A stretch of DNA of 64,000 bases from Nostoc sp. JL34. GTDB taxonomy: Bacteria > Cyanobacteriota > Cyanobacteriia > Cyanobacteriales > Nostocaceae. Positions within the stretch are counted from its first letter, which is position 1, and each line of letters begins with the position of its first letter. The notes under the pieces are model-generated. The model ran no database searches. It was not told the DNA's origin and worked only from the letters and a program-made list of their open reading frames with translations. Shown piece after piece: positions 18,614-26,756 of the stretch. A program made the translations under genes and the position numbers. The stretch is from NCBI RefSeq assembly GCF_017114945.1, contig NZ_JABXKQ010000032.1, forward strand, positions 62,001 to 126,000. Direction: 5' to 3'.

Positions 18614-19741
18614 ATGCTGCCAGTTATTGAAAGCATTGTATTACGTCAAATGGCTTCGGGCGATCGCCTCTACTTACAACTATACAAATTCATCGGCGCT
18701 CAACCTGGTAAAAAGGTATACATTCAATCTAATCTGCACGGTGCGGAAATTGCTGGTAATGCCGTTATTCACCAGCTAATTGAATTTTTATTAACAATAA
18801 ATGATACAGATTTAGCTGGAGAAATTTGGCTAGTTCCCGTTTGTAATCCAATGGGAACAAATGAACGCGCTCATCATTTTTCACCTGGGCGTTACTGCGT
18901 TTACGAAGCTAAAGACTGGAATCGCATATTTTGGGACTACGAGAAAGAAGCTGATGATTTAGTAGCTTTTACTAAATCTCAACTTCATATCGATATAGAG
19001 GTGATTCGACAAAATTATCTAACTATCATTAAGCAACAATTTGCAAAAATTTTAGAAAAAACTAATTCTTCTAGTGGTGTTCCTTACACTGAACTTTTTA
19101 GCTACAAACTACAAAATATGAGTTTAGATGCAGACTACTTAATTGACTTACATAGTTCTACAAATCAAGCCTTAGACTACGTTTATTACTTCCAAAATCG
19201 AGAAGATAGTGCAAAATACTTTCTACTCGATTTCGGAATCTTACTTGATAAATATGATGGCGATGCTTTTGATGAAGCTTTTATCAAACCTTGGTTAGCG
19301 CTGGAAGCTTGTTTTAAAGAGTTTGGTAGGGAAATCAAGTTTGATGTGGAAGCTTGGACACTGGAATTGGGAACAGGAATGCAAATGAATCCTGATTCAG
19401 TCGCCAAAGGTGTACAGGGTGTAAAAAACTATTTAGTGCAAAAAGATGTATTGCAAATTCCTGATTTATCAGATGATACAAAAACCCATGAGATGACTTT
19501 CGCATCTAGCAGCAACCGGAAAAAATATTATGCGATCGCAGGTGGGATGATTCAATCGAGAATAGCATTAGGTAGTAAAGTCAAAGCTGGAGAAAAGCTG
19601 TATCAAATTCTCAGCTTTAATAAAGAAGGTCAACTACCTAGTGTAATTGATGTCTGCGCTCAACATGATGGATTAGTTTATGATGTGGCAACCAATCAAG
19701 CCGTGAATGAAGGCGAGTTTGTACTAGGAATTGTGAGTTAG
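18614..19741 (+). CDS. Succinylglutamate desuccinylase/aspartoacylase family zinc hydrolase
   Basis: 375 aa. The zinc ligands of the M14-like fold are visible as His42 and Glu45 in SNLHGAEIAGN and His180 in DYLIDLHSSTN. The segment VPVCNPMGTNERAHHFSPGR is typical of the AstE/AspA family. The C-terminal 80 residues form a small beta/lipoyl-like domain (GGMIQSRIALGSKVKAGEKL). These enzymes remove acyl groups from amino acids; no Ast pathway genes are nearby so the substrate is unknown. Divergent from the CHAT gene, convergent with pfkA. Confidence 0.82.
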   Translation: MLPVIESIVLRQMASGDRLYLQLYKFIGAQPGKKVYIQSNLHGAEIAGNAVIHQLIEFLLTINDTDLAGEIWLVPVCNPMGTNERAHHFSPGRYCVYEAKDWNRIFWDYEKEADDLVAFTKSQLHIDIEVIRQNYLTIIKQQFAKILEKTNSSSGVPYTELFSYKLQNMSLDADYLIDLHSSTNQALDYVYYFQNREDSAKYFLLDFGILLDKYDGDAFDEAFIKPWLALEACFKEFGREIKFDVEAWTLELGTGMQMNPDSVAKGVQGVKNYLVQKDVLQIPDLSDDTKTHEMTFASSSNRKKYYAIAGGMIQSRIALGSKVKAGEKLYQILSFNKEGQLPSVIDVCAQHDGLVYDVATNQAVNEGEFVLGIVS

Positions 19742-19760
19742 AGCATGGGGCATTGGGCAA

Positions 19761-19823
19761 GACGCGATAAATCGCCGTCTCTACAAAAGACTAATTATTG
19801 TAGAGACGGCGATTCATCGCGTC
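19761..19823. terminator. Long hairpin shared by convergent genes (dispersed palindrome)
   Basis: A 26-bp arm at 19761-19786 (GACGCGATAAATCGCCGTCT...) pairs at 25 of 26 positions with 19798-19823. It is a copy of the GTAGAGACGGCGA palindrome family scattered through Nostoc-type genomes and sits where transcripts of the hydrolase and pfkA meet, so it could stop both. Confidence 0.6.
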
Positions 19824-19850
19824 TCTCGCTTTAACCGAACAGTATTGAGT

Positions 19851-20948
19851 TTAGTCACCTAAATAAATACTCATACCACGAGCGGTTTTAACTAAAGTAC
19901 CATTAGGATCGACAGCGCTATATTGAGCGATCGCTTCTGTAATTGGTACACTTAATACTTGGCGATTTTGCCATGTCACCATGCGATCGTATCTATCTTC
20001 GGCAATCAAGTTAACCGCTGCTACGCCAAAGGCTGTTGCAACTAATCTATCTAGTGGTGAAGCAGTCCCACCCCGTTGAATGTGTCCTAAAACTGTGACT
20101 CGCGTTTCTACACCGATGTGCTGAATAATTTCATCGGCTAAGTATTCGCCAATTCCACCGTATCGACTTTGACCTAAGCGATTTGTAATCGTCACATTTT
20201 CGCCACCTTGGGTGCGAACTGCTTCGGAAACAATAATCAAACAATAGTTTTTACCTTTTTCTTGGCGTTCTTTGATTTTGTGGCAAATATGCTCAACTGT
20301 ATAAGGAATTTCGGGAATTAAAATTACATTTGCTCCCCCCGCAATTCCCGCAGCTATTGCTATGTGTCCAGCATCACGCCCCATTACTTCCAAAATCATG
20401 ACTCGACTATGACTTGCAGCAGTAAAATGTAAGCGATCTAGTGCTTCCGTGGCAATATTCACCGCTGTATCAAAACCGATGGCATGTTCAGTAACGCCAA
20501 TATCGTTATCAATGGTTTTGGGAATACCTACTAGATTAATCCCGCCTTGTTGGGCGAGGCGACGGAGAATTGCCAAGCTACCATCACCACCAATACCAAT
20601 CAAAGCGTCTAAACCTAGTTGATGATAACCTGCAATAATTTCTTCGGAGCGATCGCATAAACTGCCATCCGCCATTGGAAAAGCAAAAGGGTCGCCTTTA
20701 TTGGTTGTCCCCAACATTGTGCCACCCGCAGTTAACAGCGAGTCAACTTGATCAACTTCCAGTTTGGTGAATTGTGGGGGACGCGCCATTAATCCTAGAG
20801 TCGCTTGCCGAATTCCCAAAACCTCCCAGCCGTAAGTATCCACAGCACAATTTACTACAGCCCTAATCACAGCATTTAAGCCAGAACAATCACCTCCACT
20901 GGTAAGAATTCCAATGCGTTTGCGTTCTCCCATCTCTTTTATTGACAT
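19851..20948 (-). CDS. pfkA: ATP-dependent 6-phosphofructokinase
   Basis: 365 aa. Phosphorylates fructose 6-phosphate in glycolysis. The nucleotide site is GILTSGGDCSGLNAVIR, the catalytic motif is IPKTIDNDIG (Asp-x-Asp), and EVMGRDAGHIA and GHIQRGGTASPLDRLVATAFG are the sugar-phosphate site hallmarks. The GGDG motif (GIGGDGSLAIL) is intact. The length fits the longer cyanobacterial forms. A start at MGERKRIG (20933) is also possible. Its promoter must lie in the 20949-21216 interval next to the duplicated era leader. Confidence 0.95.
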   Translation of the reverse strand: MSIKEMGERKRIGILTSGGDCSGLNAVIRAVVNCAVDTYGWEVLGIRQATLGLMARPPQFTKLEVDQVDSLLTAGGTMLGTTNKGDPFAFPMADGSLCDRSEEIIAGYHQLGLDALIGIGGDGSLAILRRLAQQGGINLVGIPKTIDNDIGVTEHAIGFDTAVNIATEALDRLHFTAASHSRVMILEVMGRDAGHIAIAAGIAGGANVILIPEIPYTVEHICHKIKERQEKGKNYCLIIVSEAVRTQGGENVTITNRLGQSRYGGIGEYLADEIIQHIGVETRVTVLGHIQRGGTASPLDRLVATAFGVAAVNLIAEDRYDRMVTWQNRQVLSVPITEAIAQYSAVDPNGTLVKTARGMSIYLGD

Positions 20949-20995
20949 TTTGATTCAAATATATTGAGTAGTCGATGAAACTTAAACCAAAGTTA

Positions 20996-21231
20996 GCAGC
21001 AGATTAAACCTAAGCAAAAGCGCTCCTTGTAAATGCCAAAGTAATTTTATGTTTGTTTTGTATCTAAAAACAAAACCAAGTTATCTCAGCTGTAAAATGT
21101 TAAGTGTAGAGCCAGTAGTAGATTAAACCTGAGCAAAAGCAATCCCCGAAAATGCTAGGGTGTTTTTATGCTTGTTTTGTGTTTAAGAAAAAATCAAGTT
21201 ATCCCAGCTGTAAAATATGAGGGTGGAGCCA
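20996..21231. repeat. Tandem duplication of the era leader and start
   Basis: Two copies of about 118 bp (20996-21114 and 21115-21231) share AGATTAAACCT-AGCAAAAGC, TTTTATG-TTGTTTTGT, AAGTTAT-CAGCTGTAAAAT and the following ATG...GAGCCA. The second copy contains the real era start (ATGAGGGTGGAGCCA); the first contains a matching ATG that opens a 9-codon frame (MLSVEPVVD, stop). The copies have diverged by about a quarter. Confidence 0.75.
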
Positions 21232-22191
21232 AAGGTGACTAGTATTGATAATTACACTTTCTCTTTTTCAGGAGAAGTAACAATCCCACAGGCTCCTCCT
21301 GAATTTAAATCAGGTTTTATCGGCATTGTTGGTCGTCCCAATGTCGGTAAATCTACTTTAATGAATCAATTGGTAGGACAAAAAATTGCCATAACCTCCC
21401 CTGTAGCACAAACGACACGGAACCGTTTGCGGGGTATATTAACTACACCAGAGGCGCAGTTAATATTTGTAGATACACCAGGAATTCATAAGCCTCATCA
21501 TCAATTAGGCGAAGTATTGGTGCAAAATGCCAAAATTGCCATTGAGTCGGTAGATGTAGTGCTATTTGTGGTAGATGGAGCGGTAGCTTGTGGATCGGGC
21601 GATCGCTATATTGCCGAATTGCTCAGTCGCAGCAAAACACCAGTAATTCTGGGCGTGAACAAAACCGACCAACAACCGACTGACTCTCAGTTTCTAGATG
21701 ATAGTTACGCTCAGATGGCCCAGTCCCATGAATGGGAAATCGTAAAATTTTCTGCCAAGACTAGTGCCGGATTACCGCAACTTCAAGAATTATTAATTGA
21801 ACATTTAGAAATTGGGCCATTATATTATCCCCCAGACTTGGTAACTGACCAGCCAGAGCGCTTTATTATGGGTGAATTAATCCGAGAACAAATTTTATTG
21901 TTGACTCGTGAAGAAGTACCCCATTCAGTAGCGATCGCCATTGATCTAGTAGAAGAAACTCCCAGCATTATCCGTGTACTTGCTACTATCAACGTCGAGC
22001 GCGATTCCCAAAAAGGCATACTCATTGGCAAAGGTGGAGCAATGCTCAAAGCAATTGGTAGTGAAGCTCGCGAGCAAATCCAAAAGTTAATCGCTGGTAA
22101 AGTTTACCTCGAATTGTTTGTCAAAGTCCAGCCAAAATGGCGACAGTCGCGGATTAGTTTAGCAGAGTTAGGCTATCGCGTCGAAGAATAA
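21217..22191 (+). CDS. era: GTPase Era, ribosome assembly factor
   Basis: 324 aa. G1 is GRPNVGKST, G3 is DTPGIHKPHH and G4 is NKTD; the C-terminal KH domain has GILIGKGGAMLKAIGSEAR. Era binds 16S rRNA during 30S maturation. It has a 25-residue N-terminal extension before the GTPase domain (MRVEPKVTSIDNYTFSFSGE), common in cyanobacteria. The start codon sits at the end of a tandemly duplicated leader. Downstream is a heptamer-repeat inverted structure. Confidence 0.95.
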   Translation: MRVEPKVTSIDNYTFSFSGEVTIPQAPPEFKSGFIGIVGRPNVGKSTLMNQLVGQKIAITSPVAQTTRNRLRGILTTPEAQLIFVDTPGIHKPHHQLGEVLVQNAKIAIESVDVVLFVVDGAVACGSGDRYIAELLSRSKTPVILGVNKTDQQPTDSQFLDDSYAQMAQSHEWEIVKFSAKTSAGLPQLQELLIEHLEIGPLYYPPDLVTDQPERFIMGELIREQILLLTREEVPHSVAIAIDLVEETPSIIRVLATINVERDSQKGILIGKGGAMLKAIGSEAREQIQKLIAGKVYLELFVKVQPKWRQSRISLAELGYRVEE

Positions 22192-22193
22192 TA

Positions 22194-22290
22194 ATTGGTC
22201 ATTTGTCATTAGTCATTAGCCATTGGCAAGCAAAAAAAGCAAACGACAAAGGACAAATGACAAATGACAAAGGACAAATGACAAATGACT
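22194..22290. repeat. Heptamer repeats in inverted arrangement
   Basis: TTGGTCA/TTTGTCA/TTAGTCA-type heptamers (22195-22225) face their complements (GACAAATGACAAATGACAAA..., 22245-22290), so the whole can fold as a long imperfect hairpin after era. The type is the short tandemly repeated repeat known in heterocystous cyanobacteria. Confidence 0.75.
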
Positions 22291-22304
22291 TTTAATTAAT
22301 AAAA

Positions 22305-22982
22305 ATGTCTTTAGATACTCGCTATCCCTTAAATTTACCGATCAATGCTCCGCCGTTGCGCGTGTTAATTGTTGAAGATGATCCGATGATGCAACTGGGA
22401 TTAGAGCAATCGTTAATGGCTCATCCTCAGTTGGAGATTGTTGGACAAGCCGAAGATGGTTATTTGGGAGTCCAAGCAGCACTGCAACTGAAGCCTGATT
22501 TGGTAGTTATGGATATTGGCTTGCCGCGATTGGATGGCATTGCAGCCACACAGCAAATTAAGGCGGCGCTACCAGCAACTCATGTGGTGATGCTGACATC
22601 TCATCAAACGGAGACAGAAATTATTGCGGCACTATCTAGCGGTGCAGATGCGTATTGTATCAAAGGTGCAAGTGTGGAAAGATTGTTAAGTGCGATCGCA
22701 GCCGCAGTTGATGGTGCAGCCTATCTCGATCCCCAAATTGCGCGGCGAGTGATTGACAATCTCAAACCGCCTTCACCCACCACCAACAACGCCAACTTAT
22801 CTGGGCGCGAGTTAGAAGTGTTAAAGCTCATGGTAGACGGCTTGAGTAACCCAGAGATTGCCGAAAAACTCTATCTCAGCCCCAACACCATCAAAACTCA
22901 CGTCCGAGGGATTATGAATAAATTAGCAGTAGACGATCGCGTGCAAGCAGCAGTTGTAGCACTACGTTCTGGGTTGGTTTGA
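22305..22982 (+). CDS. NarL/FixJ-family response regulator
   Basis: 225 aa. The receiver domain (about 18-135) has the acidic pocket EDD (24-26), the phospho-acceptor Asp70 in VVMDIGLP, Thr98/Ser99 in MLTSH and Lys120 in CIKGA. The C-terminal LuxR-type helix-turn-helix (LSGRELEVLKLMVDGLSNPE through NTIKTHVRGIMNKL) binds DNA. The receiver is complete. No histidine kinase is adjacent, so the partner is unknown. Confidence 0.92.
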   Translation: MSLDTRYPLNLPINAPPLRVLIVEDDPMMQLGLEQSLMAHPQLEIVGQAEDGYLGVQAALQLKPDLVVMDIGLPRLDGIAATQQIKAALPATHVVMLTSHQTETEIIAALSSGADAYCIKGASVERLLSAIAAAVDGAAYLDPQIARRVIDNLKPPSPTTNNANLSGRELEVLKLMVDGLSNPEIAEKLYLSPNTIKTHVRGIMNKLAVDDRVQAAVVALRSGLV

Positions 22983-23007
22983 ATATCTTGATAATTCCAT
23001 TTACAAG

Positions 23008-23039
23008 TAGAGGCGTACATATATATATGTACGCCTCTA
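23008..23039. terminator. Perfect 32-bp palindrome
   Basis: TAGAGGCGTACATATA followed directly by its exact reverse complement. It lies 26 bp after the response regulator gene and is another member of the TAGAGGCGTA palindrome family. It probably acts as a 3' stem-loop. Confidence 0.6.
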
Positions 23040-23093
23040 GTGCCGATTCATTTGTTGCCAAAATTGTTGAAAAATAGTCTACCTCAATGCATT

Positions 23094-23333
23094 TTAGTTA
23101 AAAGAAGTTGAGAATTCATTGGGGTCTAAATCAGCAGGAAATAATAAAATTTCCTTGCCTTCTAAGTTTGCCTTGTGGTGAAGCAAAATTGCCTTTTCCA
23201 AAAAACAAAATTTAATAGGAACCCATCTGTCGCTATAAAAGTAGACAGTTACTCGGCTCATTGCATACTCTTTCAATGGTAGTGGAAGAGACCAGGATGA
23301 GTCCACAGTTTGAACCTTACCTGTAGATTCCAT
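23094..23333 (-). CDS. Small hypothetical protein
   Basis: 79 aa. There is an apparent folded core (MSRVTVYFYSDRWVPIKFCFLEKAIL) and a tail rich in acidic and small residues. No motif or signal peptide is recognised. It is supported only by an uninterrupted frame with reasonable composition between two other genes; a start at the inner Met25 is possible. Confidence 0.45.
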   Translation of the reverse strand: MESTGKVQTVDSSWSLPLPLKEYAMSRVTVYFYSDRWVPIKFCFLEKAILLHHKANLEGKEILLFPADLDPNEFSTSFN

Positions 23334-23766
23334 GCTTTGAACCTCAGTTATTAAGTATATTTACTTTCACTCATCAGGATGATTTAAAGTAACTGTCAGA
23401 AGTAATAACAATCTGCCTTTAAACTATATCTTTAGATAAAAGTTAGAATAATTAAAACTGACCTAAAGACACGAAAAAAGGCGGTCTACACTGAGCATTT
23501 CTGCGTTAATAGACTAGCAGTCTTGCTGTTAGGTGTTATGGAAAGCGATTTATTTGAAAGCTAGACTTTATAGATAATTGAATCTATGAAGTTAAGGCTG
23601 CCGTGACAGTGAGAGCATTCTAAGCGCTGGCTATTGAATAATTTATCACCCCTCTAGTTGCTTCAGAAATCGCAGTGCGATCGCCTCCAAGGCGGTAGCG
23701 ATCGTAGTTGGAATTTACTCATGACTCAAAACTTATACTAAGTTTTTTCTCTTGTGCCTTCTTGCG
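23334..23766. other. Gene-free gap
   Basis: No convincing coding frame or RNA. A HIP1-like GCGATCGC-related patch with AAGGCGGTAGCGATCG lies near 23675-23705. Confidence 0.3.
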
Positions 23767-24348
23767 TTAGTGTTGATGCACTCGTTCCAGCAACCATAAG
23801 GAAGCGACAGTACCCACAAAGTGAGCAGCAATCCCAGTGATGTCTGCCACAGCCACAAAAACATCCATTGGTCGAATAATCCTGTAGGGGTCAGTGATTG
23901 CTACTCCTGGAGGTTGGGATATAGATTTTGCCACTAGCACTAACACTGTTGAACTAGCACCTAAGAGAGTTAATAATATTCCCACTAAACCTGCAATTAT
24001 CCCCAGTCGGAGGATTATAGTTGTATCTGGCTTACTAGGATGCAAAGCTAGATTGGGATTTTCTAAAGCTTTGCCTATGCGAGTGTAACGAAAATCCCAA
24101 TAGAGACAGAATAACAACAGTACAATTCCGCATACAGCCCAAAATATACCAATCCCAAGACCAGTATTCTGTTGCTGAACAAAGCTACGACCAGTCAAGG
24201 CAAACAACAAAGCTAAGACCGAAACTACTCCAATTGCCAATTGTATCCAGAAAGCAATCCAGCCTGTAAGGCGAATGGTATTACCAATTCCTCGTGTTTC
24301 TGGTGCTAGCGAACGCGGTTCTGATTCTATTTGCATATCAATTACCAT
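23767..24348 (-). CDS. DUF3611 family membrane protein
   Basis: 193 aa (or 189 from the second Met). Four hydrophobic segments are visible: around GWIAFWIQLAIGVVSVLALL, GIGIFWAVCGIVLLLFCLYW, LGIIAGLVGILLTLLGASS and VAVADITGIAAHFVGTVASL. The order and the FRYTRIGKALENP link match the DUF3611 family, shared by cyanobacteria and plastids; its function is not established. Probably thylakoid or plasma membrane. Confidence 0.82.
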   Translation of the reverse strand: MVIDMQIESEPRSLAPETRGIGNTIRLTGWIAFWIQLAIGVVSVLALLFALTGRSFVQQQNTGLGIGIFWAVCGIVLLLFCLYWDFRYTRIGKALENPNLALHPSKPDTTIILRLGIIAGLVGILLTLLGASSTVLVLVAKSISQPPGVAITDPYRIIRPMDVFVAVADITGIAAHFVGTVASLWLLERVHQH

Positions 24349-24889
24349 TGAATCTAATTACCTTAATCCCCCTACTGCCAAGATTATTTCCACTGTTCAC
24401 CCCATACCCCCATCCCTAGACATAATCACCTCAAAATCTTGGGGAATAAAATCTTAATGGGCATTGGGTATTGGGAAGAGACAATAAAGACAAGGGAAAA
24501 ACTTCTTCGATAATTCTCCCTAGTACAACGCGGCGGAAATAAACCACCCCTGACGCTCGATGACTCGCTAACGCTGCGCTAACGGGTTCGGCAGTTCCTC
24601 ATGGGGGGAACCCCCATCGCCTTTGGCGTCTCCCCTTGGGAGAAGACCGGACTACCTCACCATTCCAAATCAATGAAATGCTTACGCTGTATTCATTTTT
24701 AATTTTTAATTTTTAATTTTTAATTCCGCCTTGCGGTACTAGTCCCCAGTCCCCATAATTTAAAATCCTGCCAAACGATGTAAAGGTTTCAAACTCAGGG
24801 ACGATGAAGAATTAGCAATTAAATTGACAAAATCACACTATAAAGAGTGATATTAAGCGATAGATAGCGCTTGTAAAGGACTAACGGGC
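24349..24889. repeat. Intergenic repeat cluster
   Basis: No gene. Contains a mosaic of dispersed repeats at 24531-24660 (CGCTAACGCTGCGCTAACGG, GGCAGTTCCTCATGGGGGGA, CGTCTCCCCTTGGGAGAAG) and a TTTTTAA-type heptamer run at 24698-24724. The promoter for the TspO-like gene should be in the last 100 bp. Confidence 0.5.
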
Positions 24890-25363
24890 ATGATTAAATC
24901 TTGGATGGTGATTGGGGGTGTGGCTTTCTTAGTTGCCTTAGCAGCTAACGTGATTACGCCTAGCGATCGCCAGTGGTTCAAGCGCTTACAACGACCGAGA
25001 TGGCTAACTTTTGAGGGTGCGATTCCAATTATCTGGACTGTAATATTTATTTGCGGTGCTTGGTCGGCTTATATTGTCTGGGAGAAAGACCCAGGAAGCA
25101 CTTCAACCTGGTTAATTATGGGTTTATATCTGCTTTTAGAAATTGTGACTATTGCCTATACGCCTGTAATGTTTAAGCTTCGCAGTCTGAAAGTGGGCAC
25201 AATTCTCGGTGGCACAGGTTTGATCATTTGTGTTTTATTGATACTTGCAGTCTTAGGTTTTTCTGGTTGGGCAGCACTATTACTAGTTCCTTATTTGCTC
25301 TGGAGTCCCATTGGTACTTATACCACTTGGCAGATGGCTAGTCTCAACCCTCAAGATATCTAA
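24890..25363 (+). CDS. TspO/MBR family protein, copy 1
   Basis: 157 aa with five hydrophobic segments. RPRWLTFEGAIPIIWTVIF matches the TspO/translocator-protein pattern (P-x-W...P-x-x-W-T), and LVPYLLWSPIGTYTTWQMASLN matches the final helix ending in the conserved Leu-Asn. These membrane proteins bind tetrapyrroles and take part in stress responses. The copy at 25453 follows 89 bp later in tandem and is of identical length. Confidence 0.75.
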   Translation: MIKSWMVIGGVAFLVALAANVITPSDRQWFKRLQRPRWLTFEGAIPIIWTVIFICGAWSAYIVWEKDPGSTSTWLIMGLYLLLEIVTIAYTPVMFKLRSLKVGTILGGTGLIICVLLILAVLGFSGWAALLLVPYLLWSPIGTYTTWQMASLNPQDI

Positions 25364-25452
25364 GATTCGCACCAGCGAATGATTCAACATATTCTCTAAA
25401 TTGCCAAACTTGCAGTGTATGACTTGACAAAATACACACACAAGAGTGCAAT

Positions 25453-25926
25453 ATGATTCCATCTTGGATAATAATTGGGGCTGTAACTTTTTTCATCGCC
25501 CTTGGTAGCTTCTTAATCACGCCGCGTGATGTTAAATGGTTTGCACGTTTAAGTCGCCCTCGCTGGCTAGTTTTTGAGCCGCTGATTCCGTTGATCTGGA
25601 CTGTAATTTTTATTGGCGGTGCAGCTTCAGCTTATATTGTTTGGCAAAAAAATCCCGGAAGTCTAATTACTTGGCTACTAATGGCTTTTTACCTTCTTGT
25701 GGAAATTATCACCGTCGCCTACATACCTGTAATGCTGAGGTTTCGCAGTCTGAAAGCTGGGGAAATTCTTGGGCTAGCCGGTTTGATTTTAGCCGTTGTC
25801 CTGGCAATCTGCGTTTTGCCCGTTTCTCCAATAGCAGCGCTGTTACTGCTTCCCTATCTAGTTTGGACTCCTATTGGTACTTACACTACCGACGAGTTAA
25901 GAGAACTAAATCCTCAAGATGCATAA
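25453..25926 (+). CDS. TspO/MBR family protein, copy 2
   Basis: 157 aa, the same length and layout as the neighbour: five hydrophobic segments, RPRWLVFEPLIPLIWTVIF near residue 36 and YLVWTPIGTYTTDELRELNP at the end. Clearly a paralogue from tandem duplication, now well diverged. Its 3' end overlaps the 3' end of the convergent dipeptidase gene by 13 bp. Confidence 0.75.
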   Translation: MIPSWIIIGAVTFFIALGSFLITPRDVKWFARLSRPRWLVFEPLIPLIWTVIFIGGAASAYIVWQKNPGSLITWLLMAFYLLVEIITVAYIPVMLRFRSLKAGEILGLAGLILAVVLAICVLPVSPIAALLLLPYLVWTPIGTYTTDELRELNPQDA

Positions 25927-26639
25927 GGTATCTGTGCAAGACGCCCATAACGTGCAGTGACAGGATTGGCTGGATTGGATTGATTATTCAGCCAAGCCCA
26001 CATTTGATCGCCAAGAGAAAAATGCCACCACTCTCTGGGATTGCGTTGAAAACCAGCTTTTAACATTACATCTTGCAATAGTTGACGGTGAGTATGATAC
26101 TTTTGCATTTCTGGGCGATCGCTATTGGCATAATAATCGGGATGCGATCGCTCTGACATTTCATCAATCGGCGAACCCATGTTCACTATTTGCCCTGCAT
26201 CATCTACTAGCGTCACATCCACTGCCGCACCAGTACTGTGAGGAGGCGGAGTTTTTTCATCCAAACTTGGTGCAGCCCAAATTGCATAAACCACTTCCCA
26301 AATTTCTTGACGTTGGTTTGGTGATAACTCCACCTCAGTCAGTCCCCTGTCTTGTAATGCTTGGGCGAAGCTGTAATCTACCATAAACTGCTGAACTGCG
26401 ATCGGGCGATAGGCATCAAAGATTTGGATACGCCAGTTAGGATGCAGAATATTAAGATAATTTTGCGCTTGGAGCAAATTTTCGATAACGCTCTGACGGA
26501 GATAATAAGGAGAGCGATCGCCATAAGGCGCACCTAATTTTTCATAAGGATGGGGAGATTCCACCGCAAACAATTCTAAAGGAATCGCAATTAGCGGTTC
26601 ACCACACTCGAAAATTGGGATTTGATGATAGGGCCTCAT
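25914..26639 (-). CDS. D-alanyl-D-alanine dipeptidase-like protein (VanX/M15D)
   Basis: 241 aa. Zinc and catalytic residues of the M15D family are all visible: Arg78 in DAYRPIA, His134 and Asp141 in PHSTGAAVDVTL, Glu203 and His206 in EWWHF. Such enzymes cleave D-Ala-D-Ala; outside vancomycin clusters they are thought to serve in wall recycling. There are no VanHA genes nearby and no clear signal peptide, so a cytosolic housekeeping role is more likely than resistance. Confidence 0.88.
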   Translation of the reverse strand: MRPYHQIPIFECGEPLIAIPLELFAVESPHPYEKLGAPYGDRSPYYLRQSVIENLLQAQNYLNILHPNWRIQIFDAYRPIAVQQFMVDYSFAQALQDRGLTEVELSPNQRQEIWEVVYAIWAAPSLDEKTPPPHSTGAAVDVTLVDDAGQIVNMGSPIDEMSERSHPDYYANSDRPEMQKYHTHRQLLQDVMLKAGFQRNPREWWHFSLGDQMWAWLNNQSNPANPVTARYGRLAQIPYAS

Positions 26640-26756
26640 GTGACTAATTGGTAATTCGTAATTCGTAATTATTACCTCATGCTGTGCATAAGGAATAATT
26701 TATTTCTGTTCATTAATAAATTTACCTTCCTTGTACCTTCAATTACGAATTATTAA

